From contig WHUA01000004.1 in the NCBI GenBank assembly GCA_009377445.1, positions 21,273 to 85,272 of the forward strand: a stretch of 64,000 nucleotides of DNA, read 5' to 3'. The DNA comes from Alphaproteobacteria bacterium (lineage in GTDB: Bacteria; Pseudomonadota; Alphaproteobacteria; UBA8366). Shown here in pieces: positions 1-8,080 of this stretch. Under the pieces are notes generated by a model that saw nothing but the letters and a program-made list of their open reading frames with translations, did not search any database and was not told the origin of the DNA. The stretch's first letter is position 1, and each line of letters starts with the position of its first letter. The position numbers and the translations under genes were made by a program.

Positions 1-1290
1 CAGCCGCATGTTGAGGATGGCTTCCGCCTGCGCGTCGGTGAGCTTGAACGCCTTGATCAAATCCGCCTTGGGATCGTCCTCCTCGCGGATGATGCGGATC
101 ACCTCGTCGAGATTGAGATAGGCGATCAGCAGCCCGTCGAGAATCTCCAGCCGCTGCTCGATCTTGCCGAGGCGGTGCTTCGTGCGGCGCACCAGCACGT
201 CGTGGCGGTGGTCGAGGAAGGCCCGCAGCACCTCGCGCAGGTCCATCACCCGCGGCACCAGCCCGCCGTCGAGCACGTTCATGTTCAGCGAGATGCGCGT
301 CTCGAGGTCGGTCTGCCGGAACAGGCTCTCCATCAGCAGCTCGGGATCGACATTGCGGCTCTTCGGCTCCAGCACCAGCCGCACTTCCGTCGTCGATTCG
401 TCGTGGACGTCCTCGAGCATCGTGAGCTTGCGGTTATGCATCAGCTCGGCGATCCGCTCGACCAGCTTCGCCTTCTGCACCTGGTAGGGCACGCCGGTGA
501 TGACGATCTGATAGCCGCCGCCCTTGATCTTCTCGATCTCGTATTTCGCGCGCACCCGGAAGCTGCCACGCCCCGTCTTGTAGGCTTCGATGACGGTCTC
601 GCGGCTCTCGCACAAGACGCCGCCGGTCGGGAAGTCGGGACCGGGCATGAAGTCGATCAGCTTGGCGATGGTGGCGTTCGGCGCCTTGATGAGGTGCAGC
701 AGCGCGTCGCAGATCTCCGCGACATTGTGCGGCGGAATGCTGGTCGCCATGCCGACCGCGATGCCGGCCGCGCCGTTGGCGAGCAGGTTCGGGAAGTTCG
801 CCGGGAGCACGATCGGCTCCTCGCCCTCGCCGTCGTAGGTCGGGCGGAAATCGACCGCGTCCTCGTCGATGCCTTCCAGCAGGCGCTGCGCGGTCTCGGT
901 CAGCCGCGCCTCCGTGTAGCGCATCGCCGCCGCATTATCGCCGTCCACGTTGCCGAAATTACCCTGCCCGTCGACCAGCGGGTAGCGCACCGCGAAATCC
1001 TGCGCCAGGCGCACCATCGCATCGTAGATCGCGGCGTCGCCGTGCGGGTGATACTTGCCCATGACGTCGCCGACGATGCGTGCGCATTTCTTGAAGCCGG
1101 ATGCCGGGTTGAGATGCAGCTCGCGCATCGCGTAGAGCAGCCGCCGGTGCACCGGCTTGAGCCCGTCGCGCACGTCCGGCAGCGAGCGCGCCATGATCGT
1201 CGACAGCGCGTAGGAGAGATACCGCTCGCCCAGCGCATCGGCCAGCGGCACGGGCCGGATTTCTCCCGCGGTCTTTTTCGGCTCAACCAT
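1..1290 (-). CDS. parC: DNA topoisomerase IV subunit A (N-terminal part, truncated by window edge)
   Basis: Catalytic subunit of topoisomerase IV, which with ParE unlinks replicated chromosomes. The 430 visible codons begin [10 protein letters not shown] and stay open to base 1. The region equivalent to the quinolone-resistance segment ([10 protein letters not shown], residues 81-90) and the DNA-cleaving tyrosine in MRYTEARL (Tyr125) are visible. The early part lacks the GyrA-type spacing and matches ParC, and the position downstream of recO is the usual alphaproteobacterial location. The C-terminal half lies outside the window, so a GyrA assignment is excluded only by context and overall feel. 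Confidence 0.93.
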   Translation of the reverse strand, partial: MVEPKKTAGEIRPVPLADALGERYLSYALSTIMARSLPDVRDGLKPVHRRLLYAMRELHLNPASGFKKCARIVGDVMGKYHPHGDAAIYDAMVRLAQDFAVRYPLVDGQGNFGNVDGDNAAAMRYTEARLTETAQRLLEGIDEDAVDFRPTYDGEGEEPIVLPANFPNLLANGAAGIAVGMATSIPPHNVAEICDALLHLIKAPNATIAKLIDFMPGPDFPTGGVLCESRETVIEAYKTGRGSFRVRAKYEIEKIKGGGYQIVITGVPYQVQKAKLVERIAELMHNRKLTMLEDVHDESTTEVRLVLEPKSRNVDPELLMESLFRQTDLETRISLNMNVLDGGLVPRVMDLREVLRAFLDHRHDVLVRRTKHRLGKIEQRLEILDGLLIAYLNLDEVIRIIREEDDPKADLIKAFKLTDAQAEAILNMRL

Positions 1291-1371
1291 GGATCGTTTC
1301 GGCGCCCCCGTCTATTGAAAGCGAGATATTGATATCATCTGCCCGGCGGGACGCAACAGTTTGTGGCGTAG

Positions 1372-1851
1372 TCAAGCAGCGGCTTCCGGCGCGCCGTGGC
1401 CGTCGCCGAGGCAATGGTCGTGCGTGTAGTCGGCCAGCACCTCGATCACGCGGCAGTCGGCGACCTTGCCGCTGCCGCATTGCTTCACCATCCGCTCCAG
1501 CTCGCCCTTGAGCGCCGACAGCCGGGCGATGCGCGCCTCGACCGCGGCGAGATGATCGCGGGCGATGCGGTCGACCTCGGCGCAGGAGCGGTCGGGCCTG
1601 TCGCCGAGCGCCAGGATGTCGCGGATGCGGTCGAGCGGAAAGCCCAGCTCGCGCCCATGGCGGATGAATCCCAGCCGCGCGATATGCGCAGGGCCGTAGC
1701 GCCGCTGGTTGCCGGCGCTGCGGATCGGCGGCGGCATCAGGCCGACCTGCTCGTAGTAGCGGATGGTCGGGACCTTGCAGCCGGTTTCGCGCGCCAGCAC
1801 GCCGATCGAGAGCGGGCCATCGTCGCCATTAAACCTTTGTTTCACAAGCAT
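1372..1851 (-). CDS. MerR-family metal-responsive transcriptional regulator
   Basis: A 159-residue MerR-type activator/repressor. The N-terminal winged helix reads LSIGVLARETGCKVPTIRYY, followed by the dimerisation helix and a C-terminal cysteine set (RSCAEVD, then KQCGSGKVADC, then a final C near HDHC) like that of metal-sensing CadR/PbrR/ZntR/MerR proteins. I chose the ATG at 1851. The frame stays open to 1908, but that extension is encoded by a dispersed palindromic repeat and is probably not translated. The gene is divergent from a CDF transporter, its likely target. The metal cannot be assigned. Confidence 0.85.
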   Translation of the reverse strand: MLVKQRFNGDDGPLSIGVLARETGCKVPTIRYYEQVGLMPPPIRSAGNQRRYGPAHIARLGFIRHGRELGFPLDRIRDILALGDRPDRSCAEVDRIARDHLAAVEARIARLSALKGELERMVKQCGSGKVADCRVIEVLADYTHDHCLGDGHGAPEAAA

Positions 1852-1855
1852 CTCC

Positions 1856-1932
1856 CTCATGCTGAGCCTGTCGAAGCATGAGCTGCCCCACTGTCGGAGC
1901 GTACTCATCCTTCGACAATCTCAGGATGAGGA
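1856..1932. repeat. Dispersed palindromic repeat, family 1 (paired copies)
   Basis: Two oppositely oriented copies of a hairpin unit, CATGCTGAGCCTGTCGAAGC (from about 1859) and TCCTTCGACAATCTCAGGA (about 1908-1926). The same unit recurs at 14775-14803, 29590-29668 and 39092-39169. The copy here abuts the merR start codon. Confidence 0.8.
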
Positions 1933-1960
1933 GGTAGAGCCGGCTCATGCGATTTTTCCC

Positions 1961-1991
1961 TTGAACCTCTAGCCGCTATAGATATTAGGCT
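1961..1991 (+). promoter_or_regulatory. MerR-type promoter/operator for the CDF transporter
   Basis: A -35 hexamer TTGAAC (1961-1966) and a -10-like TAGGCT (1986-1991) are separated by 19 bp, the over-long spacing typical of MerR-controlled promoters. The spacer holds an imperfect dyad (CTCTAG...CTATAGA). It lies in the gap between divergent merR and the transporter that starts at 2019. This is inferred from pattern only. Confidence 0.5.
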
Positions 1992-2018
1992 GCATCCTGA
2001 CGAAACAAGGGGACTCCA

Positions 2019-2651
2019 ATGGCCGGACACTGCCATCACGACCACGGCGAGACCTTCGAGGGCCAGTCGCCCGCCTACCGCCGGGCGCTCTGGGCCGTCG
2101 TCGCGATCAACGCGGCCATGTTCGCGACCGAGCTTGCCGCCGGCGCCTTCGCGCAGTCGATGGCGCTGCAGGCGGACGCGCTGGATTTCCTCGCCGACAC
2201 GCTCACTTACGGCATCAGCCTCTACGCGATCGGGCGATCGGCGCGGCTCCGCGCCGGCGTGGCGCTCGCCAAGGGCGTGTCGTTGGCCGCGATGGGCATC
2301 GGCATTCTCGGCCTCACCCTCTACCGCACGCTGGTGCTGGGCATGCCCGATGCCGCCGTGATGACCGGGGTCGGCGCGCTGGCGCTGGCCGCGAACCTGG
2401 CGAGCGTGCTGCTGCTGCTCCGCTACCGCAACGGCGACGCCAACGTGCGCTCGGTCTGGCTGTGCAGCCGGAACGATGCGATCGGCAACGTCGCGGTGAT
2501 CGCCGCCGCCGGCGCGGTGGCCTGGACCGGCACGGCCTGGCCCGATCTGGTCGTCGCCGCCGCGATGGCGTCGCTGTTCCTGCACTCCGCGACGCTGATC
2601 ATCCGGCAGGCGCTCAGGGAACGGCGGGCTCCCCTGCATCGGCCCGCCTGA
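2019..2651 (+). CDS. Cation diffusion facilitator-type metal efflux transporter (short form)
   Basis: A 210-residue inner-membrane protein with about six hydrophobic segments and a His-rich N-terminus (HCHHDH). Metal-site-like acidic motifs fall where CDF proteins bind metal: QADALDFLAD in the second helix and SRNDAIGN in the fifth. It lacks the usual cytoplasmic C-terminal domain. It is expected to export a divalent metal by proton antiport under control of the divergent MerR regulator. The last 38 bases overlap the 3' end of recO tail to tail. Confidence 0.8.
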   Translation: MAGHCHHDHGETFEGQSPAYRRALWAVVAINAAMFATELAAGAFAQSMALQADALDFLADTLTYGISLYAIGRSARLRAGVALAKGVSLAAMGIGILGLTLYRTLVLGMPDAAVMTGVGALALAANLASVLLLLRYRNGDANVRSVWLCSRNDAIGNVAVIAAAGAVAWTGTAWPDLVVAAAMASLFLHSATLIIRQALRERRAPLHRPA

Positions 2652-3354
2652 TCCGCTCGACCAGCCGGCCGCGCGGGTCGGGCAGCCGCCGCTGGTGCGG
2701 CGCGAACAGGTGGCGGTCGAGAAAAAATCCCGTCAGCGCCAGCCCGGCCGCGATGTCTCCCGGCCCAACCGGCGCGCCGCCGATCAGGAAGCCCGGCAGT
2801 TGCAGCAGCTTCTCGCGATAGGGCTCGCCGGCCGAGATCGACACCGCGCGCCCGCTGCGCGGCGAGACGTAGGCCAGCGCGTCGTTGCTGCCGGTCGCGG
2901 CGCAGGCAGACAGGTCGAGCCCGAAGCCGAGCTCCCCCAGCAGCGCCAGCTCCCATTCGACATAGGCGGCCTGCCAGCCGGGCTCGTCCATGGCGTCAAG
3001 AAGCCGCGCCAATCCGTTGAAGACGCTTTCGCCGGGCTCGCGCTCGGGCAGCGTCTGGTCGGCGATGGTGCAGGCCGAGGACAGGGCCGCGATGCGCGCC
3101 GGATCGTCGAGCCATGCCGCGCTCGGGTTGCGCAGCAGCTCGACGGTGAAGCCGCCGAGATGCTCCTCCAGCCGCGCCCGCCAGGCGACCGTCACCAGGT
3201 TTCCGGGCTGCAGGATGCCGCGCTGCCGGCGCGACGCCCCGCCCCGCACCAGCCCGGCATGACGGCCGTGCCCCTCGGTCAGCAGCGACAGTATCGCGGA
3301 CGACTCGCCATGCCGGCGGGCCGAAAGCACGATGCCCTGGTCGCTCCATTCCAT
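2614..3354 (-). CDS. recO: DNA repair protein RecO
   Basis: RecO helps RecR load RecA on SSB-coated single-stranded DNA in the RecFOR pathway. The 246-residue product starts MEWSDQGIVLSARRHGESSA, the typical OB-fold N-terminus. It carries the CAATGSNDALAYVSPRSGRA stretch common in alphaproteobacterial RecO. ATG 3354 was chosen because the open frame upstream runs through repeat DNA. It lies downstream of era on the same strand, separated from it by a 125-bp gap filled with palindromic repeats. Confidence 0.93.
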   Translation of the reverse strand: MEWSDQGIVLSARRHGESSAILSLLTEGHGRHAGLVRGGASRRQRGILQPGNLVTVAWRARLEEHLGGFTVELLRNPSAAWLDDPARIAALSSACTIADQTLPEREPGESVFNGLARLLDAMDEPGWQAAYVEWELALLGELGFGLDLSACAATGSNDALAYVSPRSGRAVSISAGEPYREKLLQLPGFLIGGAPVGPGDIAAGLALTGFFLDRHLFAPHQRRLPDPRGRLVERIRRADAGEPAVP

Positions 3355-3363
3355 GATCGATCC

Positions 3364-3457
3364 ACCCACCCAACCCTCCCCCGCAAGGGGGGAGGGCCAA
3401 GTTGAAGAAAGTCCTCCCCCCCTTGCGGGGGAGGATTTAGGTGGGGGGTGGCCTTGG
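3364..3457. repeat. Dispersed palindromic repeat, family 2 (C/G-run type)
   Basis: Two facing copies of a CCTCCCCCGCAAGGGGGGAGG-like unit separated by about 30 bp, occupying the era-recO gap. Further copies occur around 29533-29736 and 35265-35635. Each copy can fold as a hairpin on either strand. Confidence 0.8.
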
Positions 3458-3479
3458 CGCGGAAACCAAAACCTGTCCG

Positions 3480-4388
3480 TCACGCGTCGTAGTCCAGCCC
3501 CCACATTGCGTAGTGCTCGCGCTGCTCGGACCATTTCTCGCGCACCTTCACGTGCAGGAAGAGATGGACCTTGCAGCCCAGCAAGGCGGCCACGTCCTCG
3601 CGGGCGGCGGCGCCGATGCGCTTGATCATCTGGCCGCCCTTGCCCAGCACGATCGCGCGCTGGCTCTCGCGCTCGACGAAGATCGTCTGGGTGACCTTGA
3701 CGCTGCCGTCGCGAAACTGCTCCCAGGCGTCGGTCACGACCGTCAGCGCGTAGGGCAGCTCCTGATGGGTTTCGAGATAGAGCTTCTCGCGCGTCACCTC
3801 GGCCGCGAGCAGGCGTTGCGGCAGGTCGGAGATCTGGTCCTCCGGGAAATGCCAGACGCCGGGCGGCGCCATGCGGGCGAAATAGGCGAGCAGGTCGCCG
3901 ACGCCGTCGCCGTTCAGCGCGGAGACCATGAAGGTCTCCTGGAACTTGCCCGCGGCGTTCAGCGCGGCGCTGAGCGCCAGCAGCGACTCCCGCTTCACCC
4001 GGTCGATCTTGTTGAGCACGAGGACGGCGCCGCGTTCCAGCGTCGCCAGCTCGGCGGCGATCCGCCGCGTGTCCTCGTCGAAGCCGCGTGCGCAATCCAC
4101 CAGCAGGCACATCAGGTCGGCGTCCGCCGCGCCCTTCCAGGCCGCCGCCACCATCGCCCGGTCGAGGCGCTTGCGCGGCGCGAAGATGCCGGGGGTGTCG
4201 ACGAACACGATCTGGCTCTGCCCTTGGATGGCGATGCCGAGCATGCGCGAGCGGGTGGTCTGCACCTTGGGCGAGACGATGGTGACCTTGGCGCCGACGA
4301 AGCGGTTCACCAGGGTGGACTTGCCGACATTGGGCGCGCCCAGGATGGCGACGAAGCCGAAGCGGGTGTCGGGGACGCCGCCGCTCAT
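3480..4388 (-). CDS. era: GTPase Era
   Basis: Essential GTPase that binds 16S rRNA during 30S maturation; 302 residues. The G1 motif GAPNVGKST (residues 17-25), G3 DTPG and G4 NKID are visible, followed by a C-terminal KH domain with VLGKGGQMIKRIG. The ATG at 4388 overlaps the rnc stop in an ATGA, indicating translational coupling; upstream in-frame starts lie inside rnc. It belongs to the lepB-rnc-era run on the minus strand. Confidence 0.96.
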   Translation of the reverse strand: MSGGVPDTRFGFVAILGAPNVGKSTLVNRFVGAKVTIVSPKVQTTRSRMLGIAIQGQSQIVFVDTPGIFAPRKRLDRAMVAAAWKGAADADLMCLLVDCARGFDEDTRRIAAELATLERGAVLVLNKIDRVKRESLLALSAALNAAGKFQETFMVSALNGDGVGDLLAYFARMAPPGVWHFPEDQISDLPQRLLAAEVTREKLYLETHQELPYALTVVTDAWEQFRDGSVKVTQTIFVERESQRAIVLGKGGQMIKRIGAAAREDVAALLGCKVHLFLHVKVREKWSEQREHYAMWGLDYDA

Positions 4389-5125
4389 AGCGGCAACGAC
4401 TCCAGCGCGCGGCGCGCCGCGGCCTGCTCGGCCACCCGCTTCGAGGGTCCCTGCCCCTCGGCCGACGGGCCGCCGGCGATTTCCACGCGAACGGTGAAGG
4501 CCGGCGCGTGGTCGGGGCCCGAGCGGGCGACGACGACATAGCCGGGCAGCCCGAGCCCCCGGCCCTGGGCCCATTCCTGCAGCGCGGTCTTGGCGTCCTG
4601 CGGCGGCGAATCCGCGGCGACGACGCGCTGCTGCCAATGCCGCTCGATGAAGCGCCGCGCCGCCTCCAGGCCGCCGTCGCGGTAGATCGCCGCGATGACC
4701 GCCTCGCAGACGTCGGCCAGGATCGCCTCGTTCTCGCGGCCGCCGCCGTCGGCCTCGCCGCGGCTGAGGCGCAGGTGCGCGCCCAGACCGATCTCACGCG
4801 ATACCGCGGCCAAGGTCTCCTGACGCACCAGCGCAGCGAGCCGCCTGGCGAGCGATCCCTCGCGCTCGGCAGGAAAGCTGTTCATCAGCATCTCGGTGAC
4901 GACGAGGCCGAGGACGCGGTCACCGAGGAATTCGAGGCGCTCGTAATCCTGCCGGCCCGCCGCTTCGACGCTGCGGTGGGTCAACGCCTCCTCCAGCAGG
5001 GACGGATCCGAAAAATGGTGGCCGAGAAACGCTTCGGGAAGGCCGGTCACGGCGGTTACGCTCTGCCGGCCGCGCCCTTGCGGCCGCGCAGCGGGCTCAA
5101 TCGATGCCGCGGAAGATGCGGGCAT
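4385..5125 (-). CDS. rnc: Ribonuclease III
   Basis: Double-strand-specific endoribonuclease that processes rRNA precursors and structured mRNAs; 246 residues. The signature YERLEFLGDRVLG (residues 61-73) contains the catalytic acidic residues, and a double-stranded RNA-binding domain occupies about residues 178-246. The ATG at 5125 makes it overlap lepB by 29 bp. A GTG about 25 codons in, just before TGLPEAF, is an alternative start that removes the overlap. The stop is coupled to era by ATGA. Confidence 0.95.
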   Translation of the reverse strand: MPASSAASIEPAARPQGRGRQSVTAVTGLPEAFLGHHFSDPSLLEEALTHRSVEAAGRQDYERLEFLGDRVLGLVVTEMLMNSFPAEREGSLARRLAALVRQETLAAVSREIGLGAHLRLSRGEADGGGRENEAILADVCEAVIAAIYRDGGLEAARRFIERHWQQRVVAADSPPQDAKTALQEWAQGRGLGLPGYVVVARSGPDHAPAFTVRVEIAGGPSAEGQGPSKRVAEQAAARRALESLPL

Positions 5126-5912
5126 AGCGGATGGCGAAGGGCCATTTCCAGATCTCCCAGATGCGGGCCGACTGGTCGGTGGAGAAGAACAGGATCTCGG
5201 CCCGCCCGACGTAGTTCACGAACGGCACGAAGCCGACATGGTCGGTCGCCCGGCTGTCCAGCGAGTTGTCCCTGTTGTCGCCCATCATGAAGAAATGCCC
5301 GTCGGGCACCTGATACTCGCGGGTATTGTCCATCGACCCCATATTGTGGTCGGTTTCGATGATCCGGTAGGAGCGGCCGTTGGGAAGGGTCTCTACGAAT
5401 TGCGGAACGCGCTGAACGGTGCCGAATTGCGAATGAAGGACATAATCCTCGATCCGATGCCGCTCGATCGCCTTGCCGTTGATGTGGAGAATGCCGTCGA
5501 TCATCTGGATCCGGTCGCCCGGCAGGCCGATCACCCGCTTGATGTAGTCGGTGCTGTTGTCGGCCGGCAGCTTGAACACGGCCACGTCGCCGCGCTTCGG
5601 CGCATCGGCCAGCACGCGGCCGCTCACCAGCGGCAGGCCGAAGGGCAGCGAATAGCGGCTGTAACCATAGGAAAACTTCGAGACGAACAGGTAGTCGCCG
5701 ACCAGCAGGGTCGGAATCATCGAGCCCGACGGAATGTTGAAGGGCTCATAGGCGACGGTGCGGACGAAGAGCGCGATGAGCACCGCATAGACGATGGTGC
5801 GCAAGGTCTCGACGACGCTGCCGGCCGGCTTCCCGGCCTTGCGATCCGCCCCACCCGTACGCGACGCGGTATCTTCGGCGCTCTGTCCTTTTCCCGCGTC
5901 GTTCGGTGCCAT
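5097..5912 (-). CDS. lepB: Signal peptidase I
   Basis: Membrane-bound peptidase that cleaves Sec and Tat signal peptides at the periplasmic face; 271 residues. After a hydrophilic N-terminus of about 35 residues comes one membrane segment. The catalytic Ser64 sits in PSGSMIPTL and the general base Lys125 in DYIKRVIG, with box MGDNRDNSLDSR further on. It is the first gene of the lepB-rnc-era-recO group. Its start faces mtgA across a 236-bp divergent gap, so it probably has its own promoter there. Confidence 0.96.
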   Translation of the reverse strand: MAPNDAGKGQSAEDTASRTGGADRKAGKPAGSVVETLRTIVYAVLIALFVRTVAYEPFNIPSGSMIPTLLVGDYLFVSKFSYGYSRYSLPFGLPLVSGRVLADAPKRGDVAVFKLPADNSTDYIKRVIGLPGDRIQMIDGILHINGKAIERHRIEDYVLHSQFGTVQRVPQFVETLPNGRSYRIIETDHNMGSMDNTREYQVPDGHFFMMGDNRDNSLDSRATDHVGFVPFVNYVGRAEILFFSTDQSARIWEIWKWPFAIRYARIFRGID

Positions 5913-6148
5913 TCAGGCCTAACCTGTTGCTGCGATTGGAGGCGCACATATGTGCGGCCCGGTCACCGATGTCAAGTCGCGCCGGCGGCGGCTTGCCGCC
6001 CGCCCGCTGTCGCCATAAGGTGGCCAAGTCCATGAAAAATCGGCATGTCCACCTTAGAGTATGCGGCGGCCCACGTCACCCCGGAAGACTGGGCCGGGCA
6101 TGGGACAGGGGCGCGGCAGTTGGCCGCGGCACGTGAGGGCGGCCGCCT

Positions 6149-6901
6149 GTGGCGAAGATCATCCCTAGAGCGGAAGACAGAATCACGCGCCGGAAGCCGC
6201 CGCGGCGCAGCCGGCGGGGCCTCTGGCAACGCGTGCGGCGGACGGCGGCGATCGCGATCCTGGCGCTGCTCGCCGCGCCGGTCCTTCTCGCGGCGCTCTA
6301 CCGCGCTGCGCCACCGCCGCTCACCCCGCTCATGGTGATACGCCTCTTCGAGGGCGAAGGGATACGCAAGCAATGGACGCCGCTGTCGCGGATTTCCCCG
6401 CATCTCGTCCGATCCGTCATCGGCCTGGAGGATTCCCGCTTCTGCGCCCATGGCGGGATCGATTGGGATTCCGTCAGCGACGCGGTTTCCGAGCACCTCC
6501 ACGGCGCGCCGCTGCGCGGCGCGAGCACGATCTCGATGCAGACCGCGAAGAACCTGTTCCTCTGGCCCGACCAGAATTTCCTGCGCAAGGCGATCGAGGC
6601 GCCGATGACCTATATGATCGAGGCAGTTCTCGGCAAGCGGCGCATCATCGAGATCTATCTCAACGTCGTTGAATGGGGGCCCGGCATCTATGGCGCGGAA
6701 GCGGCGTCGCAAGCCTATTTCAAGCGCCCGGCGAACGCGCTGACGCCGTGGCAGGCGGGCCTGCTCGCCTCGATCCTGCCGAGCCCGCGGAAATGGTCGC
6801 CCATCGACCCGACCGACTACATCCAGAACCGCGCCCGCACCGCGATGGCGCGCGCCCAGGTGCTGAACGGCAGCCTGAAATGCACCGGAATTCGAGGATG
6901 A
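6149..6901 (+). CDS. mtgA: Monofunctional peptidoglycan glycosyltransferase
   Basis: GT51 enzyme that polymerises lipid II into glycan strands without transpeptidase activity; 250 residues. A basic N-terminus precedes one membrane anchor (about 32-51). GT51 motifs follow: IGLEDSRFCAHGGID with catalytic Glu94, GASTISMQTAKNL, and EIYLNVVEWGPGIYG. A GTG start fits the family length best. It is transcribed opposite to its neighbours and ends 13 bp before the end of acpS, so it splits the usual acpS-lepB junction. Confidence 0.94.
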   Translation: MAKIIPRAEDRITRRKPPRRSRRGLWQRVRRTAAIAILALLAAPVLLAALYRAAPPPLTPLMVIRLFEGEGIRKQWTPLSRISPHLVRSVIGLEDSRFCAHGGIDWDSVSDAVSEHLHGAPLRGASTISMQTAKNLFLWPDQNFLRKAIEAPMTYMIEAVLGKRRIIEIYLNVVEWGPGIYGAEAASQAYFKRPANALTPWQAGLLASILPSPRKWSPIDPTDYIQNRARTAMARAQVLNGSLKCTGIRG

Positions 6902-6914
6902 AATCGAGCGCCGG

Positions 6915-7316
6915 TCACCCCGCCGGCACGGCCGAAATGATCACGGTCGCCTGGGCCAGCGGGTACTCGTCGGTAATGCTGAGGTCGATCTGCGCCCGCA
7001 TGCCCGGAGGCGTGATGGCGTCGAGCTGCCGGCGGGCGCCGCCCGTCAGCTCCATCGTCGGCCTGCCGGACGCGAGGTTCACGACGCCCATGTCGCTCCA
7101 GAACACGCCGCGGCGGAAGCCCGTGCCGAGCGCCTTCGCGCACGCCTCCTTGGCGGCGAAGCGCTTGGCGTAGCTGTCCGCGCGGCGGCGGCGCTTGTCG
7201 GATTTGGCGCGCTCGACGGCGGTGAAGCAGCGCTCTTCGAAGCGGCCGGGAAACCGCCCCAGCGTGCGTTCGACGCGGCGGATGTCGATCAGATCGCTGC
7301 CGATGCCGATGATCAT
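6915..7316 (-). CDS. acpS: Holo-[acyl-carrier-protein] synthase
   Basis: Transfers 4'-phosphopantetheine from CoA to a serine of apo-ACP, activating fatty-acid synthesis; 133 residues. The Mg-binding start [16 protein letters not shown] and the [14 protein letters not shown] motif are diagnostic. The start overlaps the pdxJ stop as ATGA (7313-7316), so the two are translationally coupled. Longer in-frame starts would lie inside pdxJ. Confidence 0.95.
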   Translation of the reverse strand: MIIGIGSDLIDIRRVERTLGRFPGRFEERCFTAVERAKSDKRRRRADSYAKRFAAKEACAKALGTGFRRGVFWSDMGVVNLASGRPTMELTGGARRQLDAITPPGMRAQIDLSITDEYPLAQATVIISAVPAG

Positions 7317-8056
7317 TCGGACGCCCCGGCGCGCGCCGCATCCATCAGCGCGCGCATGCGGCGGACGGCGTCGGCGAGCCCGTTGAAGATCGCCTCGCCG
7401 ACGAGGAAATGCCCGATGTTGAGCTCGACGAGGTTGGGAACCGCGGCGACCGGCCCGACGGTGTCGAAGTTCAGCCCGTGGCCCGCATGGCATTCGAGGC
7501 CGACTTTCGCCGCATGGGCCGCCGCCGCAGCGATGCGCGCCAGCTCGGAACGCCGCTCTCCGCCTTCCACCTCGCAGTAGCGCCCGGTGTGCAGCTCGAC
7601 CACGGGCGCGCCGACGGAAACGGCGGCGTCGAGCTGCTTCGGGTCCGGGTCGACGAACAGCGACACGCGGATGCCCGCCTTCGTCAGCTCGGCCACGATC
7701 GGCTTCAGATGGTTGTGCGCGCCGGCGGCGTCGAGCCCGCCCTCGGTCGTCAGCTCCTGCCGCTTCTCGGGCACGATGCAGGCGGCGTGCGGACGGTGTC
7801 GCAGCGCGATCGCCACCATCTCGCCGGTCGCGGCCATCTCGAAGTTGAGCGGCTTGTCCAGCACCGCCATCAGCCGCGCGATGTCGTCGTCGACGATGTG
7901 CCGGCGGTCTTCGCGCAAGTGCGCGGTGATGCCGTCCGCCCCCGCTCCGACTGCGATCAGCGCCGCGCGAACGGGATCCGGATGGGCGATGCCGCGGGCG
8001 TTTCGCACGGTCGCCACATGATCGATGTTCACGCCCAGTCTGAGATGAGAGCCCAT
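7313..8056 (-). CDS. pdxJ: Pyridoxine 5'-phosphate synthase
   Basis: Condenses 1-deoxyxylulose 5-phosphate with 3-amino-2-oxopropyl phosphate in DXP-dependent vitamin B6 synthesis; 247 residues, the usual length. The TIM-barrel start [18 protein letters not shown], the HLREDRRHI motif and the ELHTGRY and [12 protein letters not shown] phosphate-binding segments are all present. It lies 24 bp downstream of rsh and overlaps acpS by four bases, within an rpoZ-rsh-pdxJ-acpS transcription unit. Confidence 0.96.
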   Translation of the reverse strand: MGSHLRLGVNIDHVATVRNARGIAHPDPVRAALIAVGAGADGITAHLREDRRHIVDDDIARLMAVLDKPLNFEMAATGEMVAIALRHRPHAACIVPEKRQELTTEGGLDAAGAHNHLKPIVAELTKAGIRVSLFVDPDPKQLDAAVSVGAPVVELHTGRYCEVEGGERRSELARIAAAAAHAAKVGLECHAGHGLNFDTVGPVAAVPNLVELNIGHFLVGEAIFNGLADAVRRMRALMDAARAGASE

Positions 8057-8080
8057 GGTTCCGCCTTGGTCCCCGTCAGG

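Noticed and set aside
2614..4797. A long minus-strand frame that reads from the rnc region through to recO.
   Set aside because: Only the part after 3354 matches a protein (RecO). The rest is out of frame with rnc and era and passes through repeat DNA.
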